Source: Platerodrilus igneus (lineage: Eukaryota > Arthropoda > Insecta > Coleoptera > Lycidae). From it: 64,000 bases of DNA. Every line of letters begins with the position of its first letter. The first letter of the stretch is position 1. Made by a program: the position numbers and the translations under genes. The stretch spans positions 2,232,001 through 2,296,000 of the forward strand of contig JARFIW010000900.1 of assembly GCA_036346225.1 (NCBI GenBank), written 5' to 3'. Shown in pieces: positions 55,171 through 64,000 of this stretch. Below the pieces are notes generated by a model. That model made no database searches. It saw nothing but the letters and a program-made list of their open reading frames with translations, and was not told the DNA's origin.

Positions 55171-56964
55171 ATGTCAGACGAGAAAGGGATCACCAGGTCA
55201 GGAAAGGTTTATGGTGTCGAGACGGTTATGAGAGGGCAACGGGTGATGGAGACTTTAGCGGCAGGAGATGCAGGGGAGGAAAGGAGAGAATATATGGAGC
55301 TGGAGGTGGTTGTAATTCAGCCGGACGTGGAAAGACAGGTTGAAGGTGTCAGAGAGACAGCGAACGAGGGGGACATGCTAGGTATTATGCAGTTTTTGAG
55401 AGAATTTAGGAACTCACAGGAGGAAAAATTTGAAAATTCACAAGCGGAAGGTAAGAAAAATTTTGAGAGAATGGGGGAAAGATTTGAGAAAATGGAGACA
55501 AAATTTGAAAACACACGAGCGGAAATGGGGGAATGATTTGAAAAAATGGAAGAGAAAAATGAGAATTCACAAGCGGAAGGTAAGAAAAATTTTGAGAGAA
55601 TGGAGACAAGATTTGTGAAAATGGAAGAAAAAAATGAGAATTCACGAGTGGAAGTGAGGGAAAGATTTGAAATGATTGAGATGAAATTCGGAGGGATAAA
55701 TGCGTTGATACAGAGCAGTTTGGGTTTACTTAGAGATGAAGTAAGGACGGACGTAGAAGACAGGGTAAAAGTCGTCGAAGAAAATTTTGTAACAGGTTTG
55801 TCGGAGCTAAGGGGTGAATTGGTAGGAGTCGATCTAAAACAAACCGAGAATCTTCAAAATTCTAAAAGGGAAGTGATGGAAATGATTCAGGATAAAATTA
55901 GAGATTCAGGGGAATTAAGGGCTGATGTGATAGGATATTTAGAGACGAGGGTGGATGAAAAATTAGGGGTACTGGAAGGTAGTGTTAGGGTAATTAGGGA
56001 ACAAGTAACAGGATTAGAAGGGGGACGTTTAGGGACAATGGACCAGGGTTATTTCAAAAACGGACGAGAAATTTTACCGAAATTTGAGGGAAGACGTTAC
56101 GAGCAGCCGATGTTATACTTAGATAAGTTGGACGAGATAATGGAAGGTGAACCAGAGAGGGTGCGCATACAAATGATAGGGGCAAGTTTAAAGGAAAACG
56201 CTGAAAAATGGCACAGCATCATCAGGAAAAGTTACAATACATACGAGCAATTTAAGACTCTTTTCAAAGAACAATATTGGGGTAACGCGAAACAGACAGA
56301 AATTCGGACAAAATTGGTAACAGGACAGTATTCGACTAGCATGGGGTCACGAGAGGACTACATCATTGACAATTACAATCAGGCGCAGCATTTGACTCCG
56401 AAATTTAGAGAAGAGGAGTTGATACAGTTTTTATCGAGACATATGGAAGCTGAAGTGGCTAGGGCGGTGGCCACTCAAAACATTAAAACACTGAAAGAAT
56501 TTTTAGAAATCATGCGGAATTATGACATGGCCAGGGAATTTGAAAATAACAATAGATATTGGGAAGGTAGGAACACCGGGAGAAACCGGAATCAACAAGA
56601 AAATTTTAAAACATGGAACCGATATGACAATCCAAGACAGGAACAACGACACGGGGAGAGACACATGACACCTCAACACAATGGGAACAGAAACCAGGAC
56701 CAGGGGGACAATTACCGTTTCAATAACTGGAACAGGAATCAAAATCAGGGAGATCAAGGGAGAACGAACAACTGGGGTCAACGGGTACATAGAGACGAAA
56801 ATTTCAGGGGATCAAATAACTGGCATAGAAATGACTGGGGAGATGGGAGACAATTTAACCGGCGACATGATTTTCAACGTGGACAGCAGGACTATGGGGG
56901 TAGATACAACGACAACGAACAATTAAGATACAATAGGAGAGAGATAAAGTCCAGAGCAGCGTAA
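55171..56964 (+). pseudogene. Gag of element D with one in-frame TGA
   Basis: A single frame of 598 codons is interrupted only by TGA at 55534-55536. Upstream are 121 codons; downstream the frame reopens at 55546 for 472. The N-terminal third is charged coiled coil made of ~40-residue repeats with F-E-N-S-Q-A-E-G-K-K-N-F-E-R-M; the stop falls inside one. Residues ~290-460 are the capsid-like domain (W-H-S-I-I, Y-N-T-Y-E-Q-F, Q-Y-W-G-N-A, F-L-S-R-H-M), matching the gag of element A. The C-terminus is a long Asn/Gly/Arg/Gln-rich tail without a zinc knuckle. It ends TAA at 56962. A point mutation is the simplest explanation of the TGA; readthrough is possible but unsupported. Confidence 0.8.
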
Positions 56965-57024
56965 TGTAGGTATCCGACATATGACGACGTCAGGCAGGAA
57001 CAGGGAATCCGAAAACTTGATTGA

Positions 57025-58893
57025 AATTGCACAGGTTCACGAGGAGCCATCGGGTTTAAAAACTCTGATTATGTAAATAAGTTAGTTAATTTAGAGTTAG
57101 ATATAGGTTTAAGTTTAGTGGATTTGGGTACGACTAGTAGCTTAAGTTTTGTACATTCGTTATTAGAAGACAGGGGTGAAAGAAAAAGTAGTTTACCGTT
57201 TGTTAATTTAAAGTTAGGAAATTGTTTATATGTAGCATTAATTGATAGCGGGTTCGAGCTGTCGCTGGTAAAGAAGGAAATAGTAATCAAGCACGCTGAG
57301 TTATTAAAAGGGAGGATTTGCAATATAAAACGGATAAGTTTGTGGTCTGCGATGAAAAAGAAGATATCAGTAATCGACGAAATGATTTGTGTACCGATTT
57401 CAATAGGGGGAGAAAAGCTAGGAGAAGCTGAGTTTTTAGTGGCAACGGGGTTATATTTAGATTTTATAATAGGGATAGATGTTATAGAAAGATTTGGGAT
57501 GAAAATAGATGGCAAGGATAGAAGTATACAGATTTTAAATATTAGGAAGAATTGGGTGGTGCCTAAGGTGAGTTCGAATAAAGGGATGGATACTAATAGT
57601 GATGTTTATGGTACAGGGATGATTAGGGAAAGAAATTTAGAAGGACAGGATGAGATAATGTTAGGTAATTTATTTGAGAAGGTATTTGACGAAGGACAGA
57701 TAGGGATTATAGACGAGGGAATAAAGGGTAGATTATATGAGATATTTAATGAGCATGTAGGGTTATTTAATGGGGAACCAAGGGTAGCGACTAAGTATGT
57801 ACACAAGTTAGAAGTAACAGAAGAAAATGGGTTTTACACGAAGGTATATCCGATTCCGTATAGTATGAGGGAGAGAGTAAAGATAAAAATCAAGGATATG
57901 TTGAAAAATAGAATAATAGAGCCAGCAAGGACTTCTTTTATTAATCCGATCGTTGTTGTACCCAAACCTAGTGATAAGTTAGATATAAGAATTTGTTTAG
58001 ATGCCAGAAAATTAAATTTGATTACTAAAGCACAATATGAACAGCCACAATCGATAAATAATTTATTATACAAAATAAGTGGGAGAAAGGTTTTCAGCAA
58101 ATTAGATCTGAAAAACTCATTTTGGTTGATTCCTTTGCATGAAGACAGCCGAAAGTATACTGGTTTTAGCATCGAGGGAGAAATATTTCAATATAGAGTA
58201 GTTCCATTTGGTCTCGCTTCAAGTTCAGCTGCATTGGTCAGAGCCATGCAGAAGTTATTAAATGAGTTCGAGGAATTTTGCACGCACTATGTCGATGATA
58301 TACTGATATTCTCCAGGAATAACGAGGAACACCTGGAACATGTAACAAAAATTATACGTAGGATAGATGAAGGAGGTTTACAGTTGAATGTAGAGAAATG
58401 TGAATTTTTCAAACGTGAAGTTGGTTATTTGGGATTTGTAATTTGTGACGAGGGCATTACGATTTGTAAAAAAAAGTTGGACGAACTTAAAAATTTAGAA
58501 CAACCAAAAAATTTAAGGGGCTTGCGAGGGTTTTTAGGAGTTCTCAACTACTACAAACGTTTTATACCACATTATTCAGAATTGTGCCTACCATTGGTGG
58601 AATTACTTAGAAAGAATGAGAGATGGAGGTGGACGGAGCAGCGAGAGAATGCATTTCAGGATTTGAAAAAGGGGTTTTACCGGGAGTTATCGTTAAAATA
58701 TCCAAATTTTGTAGATAGGTTTATTTTACGAACAGATGCATCCAATCGTGCGATAGGCGCAGAATTAGTTCAGATACAAAAGGGGGTAGAAGTGCCAATA
58801 TGCTTCATTTCCAGAGTACTGAAGGAATGTGAGACAAGGTATTCAACTGCTGAGAAGGAGATGTTAGCTATTGTGTATGCAGTAAAAAATTAA
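57025..58893 (+). pseudogene. Pol of element D: protease, RT and start of RNase H
   Basis: Open from 57025 (after TGA at 57022) without an early ATG, as expected for a frame reached by frameshift from gag. Counting from 57118, the protease motif LIDSGFELSLV has DSG at residues 43-45 (DSG in place of the usual DTG). RT has V-V-V-P-K-P, CLDARKLN, SKLDLKNSFWLIPLHEDSR, PFGLASSSA and the catalytic YVDD at 391-394. RNase H begins with FILRTDAS (Asp ~540) and reaches T-A-E-K-E-M-L-A-I. The frame stops at TAA 58891; a single missing base near 58890, next to an A-run, separates it from the rest of RNase H. The position and order are those of Gypsy pol. Confidence 0.85.
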
Positions 58894-59777
58894 GGTTTTA
58901 TTTGTTAGGGAATAAGTTTCTGATAGAGTCAGACAATTCAGCGGTGACGTTTTTGAAGAAGAAAGAATTTTTAAATAACCGTTTATATAGGTGGGCGTTA
59001 ACACTACAAGAATATGACTTTGACATTAGGCACAAGCCAGGGAAGGAGAACGTGACTGCAGACTTTCTTAGTAGAAAGGGTGACACAACTGGGGGTGAAA
59101 AAAAGGGGTTTTTAGTAGCGTTACAGACATTTAAGGACGAGGGTAGATGGACAAACCAGGAATTTATCAACATGCAACAACACGATGACATTGTGACCAT
59201 TCGGACGAAATTAAACGAGCAAAATGGGGTGGAATATAAAGGTTACAATCTGAGGAATAACTTTTTGGTAAAACGCATTGGGGACGAAGACTTACTAGTA
59301 TTATCGAAAGAGACAGCACTAAAATTGATTGTAGAAATTCACAGGACATACGGACACATTGGAATACGAAAGACGTTTTTACTGTTTAGGGAGACTTTTT
59401 ATACGAACAACGACATTTCTTTGGTAAAGGACAGCATAAATAGTTGTAGGACATGCTTACTAAGCAAAGACAAGAACATGACGTTACAAAACACACACAT
59501 GGTAATTAACACCGAAAGACCTTTGGACATCGTAGCAGTCGACTATGTAAGCAACTTAATACCAGGACATAACGGATACAGACATATTTTGGTGATGGTG
59601 GACATTTTTTCAAAGTACGTAAAATTATACCCAGGCAGAAACTGCAACACAAGACACGTTTTGACAAGCATAAGAAAGTACACTGAACAGACAGGGGTGA
59701 TGAAAAAGATATTGATGGACAACGCCACTTATTTTAATAATAAAAGGGTGATTGATAAATTAAGGGAGAAGGTATAA
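58887..59777 (+). pseudogene. Pol of element D: RNase H end and integrase N-terminus/core
   Basis: It continues the RNase H domain (F-L-I-E-S-D-N, R-W-A-L-T-L-Q-E-Y-D, H-K-P-G-K-E-N-V-T-A-D-F-L-S-R) in frame 3. The integrase zinc-binding domain follows as H-R-T-Y-G-H-I-G ... C-R-T-C. The catalytic core has VAVDYV (first Asp, 59541) and ILMDNATYF (second Asp, 59718), 58 residues between them. The frame ends at TAA 59775, where one or two small deletions near 59770-59793 separate it from the part with the catalytic Glu. Confidence 0.85.
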
Positions 59778-59784
59778 AGTTGGG

Positions 59785-60321
59785 TTTTGTAGTATACGAC
59801 ATCCACAAGCAAATCCATGTGAACGCTACATTAGGGAAGTCATCAAGTACTTAAGGATATCGGTTGAGGGACAGCATAATAGTTGGGTTCGAAATTTACC
59901 AAGGATCGAAAATTATTTGAATTTTGTACCGAGTTCAGTGACGAAAGTTTGTCCAGTAACGTTAATGAAAGGGGTGGTACCAGCCAGGCCATGGCGAGAT
60001 CAGAACGAGGTGGAGGACATTGACAGTTTATTAGAACAGGCCAGAGCTAGGGCAGAGACTAGACAACGTAGGGAGGTCGAGAAACGATGCAAACGAATAA
60101 AGAAACAGACAAAATTTCAGATTGGGGATTTAGTAATCGTAAAGAGGTTGAGAGTTTCGAATTGGGGTAGAAATATTTGTGCAAAATTATTATTTCCATA
60201 TGAAGGACCTTATCAAATAAGGAAAATTTTCGCTAATGGTAATACGTTTGAACTTGAGAATGAAAGGGGTGAATGTCGGGGACGATTTCACTTGGAACAT
60301 TTATACCCATTTATACAATAA
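59785..60321 (+). pseudogene. Pol of element D: integrase C-terminal part
   Basis: From 59794 the frame reads I-R-H-P-Q-A-N-P-C-E-R-Y-I-R-E-V, whose Glu completes the integrase D,D,E triad. The downstream part is basic (R-A-R-A-E-T-R-Q-R-R-E-V-E-K-R), then F-Q-I-G-D-L-V-I-V and L-L-F-P-Y-E-G-P-Y-Q-I, the GPY/F module of Gypsy integrases, ending L-E-H-L-Y-P-F-I-Q at TAA. No chromodomain is seen. Pol ends about 260 bp before the 3' LTR, leaving no room for env. Confidence 0.85.
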
Positions 60322-60564
60322 ATACACATACACATTTTATATCACAAAGTGTTAGTAAATTACAGGCATTAGTAATCAAGTCTACGCATTTCTACAAAAG
60401 TTAAATTTAGTGTTAGTATTCATATTAAAAGTTGATATGGTTGAACTACAGTTAGTAAATTTTAAAACGTAAGGTTAGCAGTGGTTTAATAAAATAAAAA
60501 TAAGCTTATTACAATCGTTGACACTGTTTAGAGGAAAGAGAATCTTATATTTATTTTATCAAAC

Positions 60565-60579
60565 CAGGTGGGGCTTCTA
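60565..60579 (+). other. Polypurine tract of element D
   Basis: CCAGGTGGGGCTTC lies directly before the 3' LTR. A near copy of it (GCAGGTGGGGCTCG) occurs in the leader at about 55037. Confidence 0.6.
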
Positions 60580-61960
60580 TGACATTTGACATTTATCAAA
60601 GGTTCTACAAAGGTAGTTCGTTAGTGCTACTGATAAAACCATAAATTTTCCATTTTATCAAGCTAAACTAAAAGTTAAAAACACTACGGTTAACAAAGAT
60701 TGATGAATAGTTACTTGTTGAAAGCATAAATAGGATATTACGTACTAGAAGTACAGCGTTTGAAGTTTATAAAAAGCATTATTATTTGTTTGCATATACG
60801 AAGGGTATCTAATGCATCTTCGGTTGAATGTGTATAGGTTTTGTCTTCAGTTTAGCATTTGTAATTTTTGCAGGATACTGTATGCCAATTATAATTTTGA
60901 GTTACCTAAAATGAAATATGTTTAATACATTTAAATTATAAAGCAATATAAAATTTTTGAAATGTCAAATAAAATGTAAAATAAAACAAAACTGTTCTAA
61001 AATAGTAGTTAAGTAGAATTAAGTTTTATATGTTGAATGCACCCCTTATGTTATATTAGTTAGTAGGCTAGAAATAAGTTTTTTTTTGTGGTTGTCTAGG
61101 TGATAATTGTTTTAAAAGGAATTAATTATAAATTTTTGTATTTTGATAAAATTGTTTTGCTAAGAGCTTGTACTGAGAATTTTCAAAAATTTAAATATAC
61201 ATGTTAAAGTGCATGCATTTCATTTAATCTATTAAAAGGAAAGTGAAAGTGAAACGACGAAAATTAATTTGTTAAAGAAAAAAGGAATTCAAATATACCA
61301 CCATAGGGGCATCCTTTGTTGTGGTTCAGGAGTTGCAGCTGATCAGTTAATTGGTGACGTATAAGGTGTTCGTAGTTGTAGAGTAATAAAACAATTAGTG
61401 GTTGAAGTAGTTCCATAAGAGAACCTAAAACTAGAGGAAAAACATTATTGTATTTTATACTAAGACATATTATTTAATAGGTACTCACTGAAAGCGCTTG
61501 AGGCAACTTTGTGTATCCTGTTCCAATCCTGTACAACCAGACACATTCAACGGAGTTACAGGTATAAAAGTTAATATTATCTACTCTTCATATTAAGTAA
61601 TTTTGAATAAATTAAATTTCAAACGTTAACTAGAATAAATAATTGCAGAACAGATTTATCAATCTTTGTTTAATCGGTATACGTAAGCACGACTTAGAGG
61701 TTAAGTTTGATTTTGATCGTATACGCTGTAGGTGCTTGTGTTTCAATACCTGTAAGGGGACAAAGAACCTACTTCTCCTTACAGAGTTAAAATACTAGAT
61801 ACAGTTTCCCTGAGAAAGAGTTTTAAAAAGCCGTGGCATAAGTGACTTTAAAAAGGTATTTGATTAAACCATTTAAAGACCAACAACACATTACAGGTTG
61901 CACCTATTATTTTTTTACTCATTTATTTGAATTATTTATTAAATCTAACCATACCTAACA
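60580..61960 (+). repeat. 3' LTR of element D
   Basis: Near-identical to the 5' LTR, ending TAACA immediately before TA repeats. Confidence 0.9.
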
Positions 61961-61979
61961 ATATATATATATATATGTG

Positions 61980-62010
<31 letters not shown>
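61961..62010. repeat. (TA)n microsatellite with TGTGTATACA interruption
   Basis: Joins the 3' end of element D to the next LTR. Confidence 0.95.
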
Positions 62011-63750
62011 TGCTGTGATAAGGGGTTGTTTAAGGGTGTATTATATAGCAAGGGTCATGCAGTAAACATAAATTACAATAGAAAACAGAAAACTGCATTT
62101 ATTTGACAGAAAATTAAGTAATTTGAATATTATGTAAATAGTAAGAATTTAACACCCTATATATAGAGCATAATTAGTTTTAAGCGACGCAAATAAACAC
62201 ATCTTACAATAATAGGACGCATATTTAGCATAGGTAACTCGTACATTAGGTAAATAACAAGTATTTAACACTCGGTATACGGAGCTTTATTAACTTTATA
62301 TAATGCAAATAACGATATTTTTCAGTAAAAGCACGTGTATTTAGAGGTAAGGATAATAAATGTAATTAAACACGCATTGAAAAGGATTCTAATTAGTCAT
62401 AATATAATACGAAGATAAGAGAAAAAACTTAACGAAGCTTTGTGTAAGTGCGTAGAAACAATTAACATTTTTGATATGAAAATGCAGTTCAAAAACGCAT
62501 AAAATAAACATACACGAAAATCAAAATTGAAATTACATCATGTATTTTTGTATAATTATGGAAAAGGAGAACGTATGGTTTAGATAGAAAATAATAAGGT
62601 GTCAAATAAACACATTACATGGGAAACGAATATATTACATCAGAAAACCACTTCAAGATGCATCAAATACAAATACCTTATTGGTTAAGATAGCGACAGA
62701 CTTGTTGGTAACCCAACCCACGTCCAAGTGGGATCAACCTATATATTAACAGCGAGCAATGATAACAAAGTTCAATTCTAATTAAGCAAGGCAAAACTGC
62801 GCTACTTTGAATCGAAAAGTCACGCATAAATGTTTAATAAAAGGTATAGTGACAAATAAGTGATACAAATATGAAAATTTCTTTTGCCGATTAACGGCTT
62901 CGAATGTGATGTTAATAATTCAGATGAGTTGATAATAATTTCGAATGTGATGTCAATAATTCAAATGTGTGTATAATTTAAATCCTAATTAGTGGAGAAT
63001 AATTCTGAATGGATGGATAATTCGAGTATACGATATAATAATTTAAATGCATGAAAATAATTTTAATTGATGGTATAATATTTCAAATGTATGGATAATT
63101 CGAATATTCGAAAGTTTTAAATGGATTAATGTAATATTTCAAAGCAGCGTCGACGATTTTGGTACAATTTTGAGTTGCGAAATTTAAATGCAAATAAAAC
63201 AAAGAAACACGAAGCAATTTATGGAAACCAATAGATTCAATTACGCAGAGCAGTAGCAGGTCAGATCTAATTAGTTTTAAGACATTTTTTCTATTTAAAT
63301 TTGAATACTGAATTTACTTATTTTATAAAAGTGTAACAAAGTCAGCAACAAACTTTGCATACGTTAAAAGTACGTAATATAATAAAGGGATCTGAACGTT
63401 CGAGGTTTCTTTGGTAAGAAGGGTAGTTTTTGGTGACTTTAGATTGATTGCAAAACATATGAATTTTGGGATAAATAGCTTTGTAAGTTAATTAAACACA
63501 TAAACAAATTAAAATACTTTATTAAATTCGTATGTACACATGCGTGTGTTCAAGATTATTGAACTTTTAATTCTATACTACCTTTTCTACGTGAATTCGT
63601 AGGATCGCGAACCGTTTAACCCATATAACTTTCTATCTAGGACTTTTCTTGCCTTGTAGAAAAGTAAGCAGACCGTGCTAAAGTATTGTTTTTGAACATT
63701 AACCGCCATTACACGGGTTCCAGAAGTTTAAACCCGATTTCTCTACTATC
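62011..63750 (+). mobile_element. LTR of the TA-inserted family, 3' end undefined
   Basis: It starts TGCTGTGATAAGG directly after the TA tract, resembling the start TGCTATGATAATAAGG of the LTRs at 50306 and 10322 (minus), and shares internal words with the element A LTR ('taacac..tatat'). TATATATTAA at about 62741 could be the promoter, and CTTTG|GTAAGAAG at 63413 is donor-like. A degenerate repeat (62885-63150) of 'aataatt(c/t)(a/g)aatgtgatg' words lies inside. The end is not clear, as a mariner-like element begins at 63757. Confidence 0.55.
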
Positions 63751-63756
63751 ATTCTA

Positions 63757-64000
63757 TAGGGTGTTTTAATAAGAGCGCAAGATTTGAATTGCGCGCCACG
63801 TTTGACAGTCATAATGTCACATGATTATGACGTGACAGATCGGAAGTTGACAGATGGGAATTAGTACACATGGAGCATTACACCGTAGAATAACGCGTCC
63901 TGATTGTCAAAAATTATTATCAAAATGGTGAAAGTTTAATTGCCACTATTCGTAAAGTGCGACCAATATTTGGTCGAAATAATGTGCCTAATTCATCTAC
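63757..64000 (+). mobile_element. 5' end of a mariner-like element, cut by the window edge
   Basis: TAGGGTGTTTTAATAAGAGC is a typical outer end of insect mariner-like elements of the DUF4817 type. The transposase start follows at 63871. Confidence 0.6.
63871..64000 (+). pseudogene. Mariner-like transposase N-terminus (partial)
   Basis: The frame begins M-E-H-Y-T-V-E, has an in-frame TAA (63892-63894), and continues R-V-L-I-V-K-N-Y-Y-Q-N-G-E-S-L-I-A-T-I-R, F-G-R-N-N-V-P. This is the start of the DUF4817 helix-turn-helix of insect transposases. One stop suggests an inactive copy; the rest lies beyond the window. Confidence 0.6.

Larger units (their letters stand above)
53593..61960 (+). mobile_element. 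LTR retrotransposon D (Gypsy-type), nearly complete
   Basis: An 8.4-kb element with two almost identical ~1.38-kb LTRs, a TGGCGACC primer-binding-type sequence, gag, protease-RT-RNase H-integrase in Gypsy order, and a polypurine tract. No env gene is present. ATAT flanks both ends (53589-53592, 61961-61964) within TA repeats. LTR near-identity implies recent insertion, yet gag has one nonsense codon and pol at least three small frameshifts, so this copy as written is defective. Confidence 0.95.

Noticed and set aside
55534..55536. In-frame TGA in gag as selenocysteine or programmed readthrough
   Set aside because: It falls inside a coiled-coil repeat at a position held by a sense codon in the neighbouring repeat; a point mutation is simpler.
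60322..60579. Possible env gene in element D
   Set aside because: Only about 260 bp lies between the pol stop and the 3' LTR, with no open frame.

Overview
The window reads as AT-rich nuclear DNA of an insect, possibly a beetle. This is inferred from the transposon mix, short GT-AG introns (one of 45 bp), a rhomboid-family gene fragment, and the absence of operons or ribosome-binding sites. Host coding content is minimal: the only recognisable host-type gene is a partial rhomboid intramembrane protease on the minus strand (23624-24202). Almost everything else that can be identified is transposable-element (TE) sequence, much of it nested.

Layout. 1-4.2 kb: a DD41D Tc1/mariner element with ~278-bp terminal inverted repeats (TIRs), a head-to-head pair of tRNA-like sequences, and a Penelope-like repeat carrying a well-formed type I hammerhead ribozyme. 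4.2-8.5 kb: no genes. 8.5-12.3 kb: a reverse-strand solo LTR in a TA tract, a LINE fragment, and an arm of a foldback family built of hairpin-rich ~143-bp repeats. 14.6-21.2 kb: LTR retrotransposon A, with an intact gag, a collapsed pol, a three-fold repeated primer-binding leader and a C-depleted strand. 21.25-22 kb: a near-perfect foldback palindrome. 22.3-24.2 kb: tandem repeats and the rhomboid exons. 25-26.8 kb: a dead mariner-like transposase split by a MITE. 30.4-40.5 kb: a very large, old inverted repeat, its left arm holding LINE reverse transcriptase (RT) sequence and a palindromic insert, its right arm a mariner, and its spacer a solo LTR. 40.6-47.8 kb: a large cut-and-paste transposon with 4-bp TSDs, containing SINEs, a Gypsy end fragment and, inside that, a hAT element. 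49.8-63.7 kb: a chain of LTR insertions joined by TA tracts, including the nearly complete Gypsy-type element D (53593-61960). 63.76 kb to the end: the 5' end of another mariner-like element.

The main unifying pattern is that several LTRs with similar TG...CA termini and an internal splice-donor-like site sit directly in (TA)n microsatellites. Other observations worth testing are the hammerhead ribozyme, the triplicated LTR-end/primer-binding leader of element A, the hairpin-rich foldback family, the tRNA-like inverted pair, the C-depleted strand of element A, and the ~10-kb inverted duplication. All identities are from reading the sequence by eye; no alignments, folding or database searches were run.
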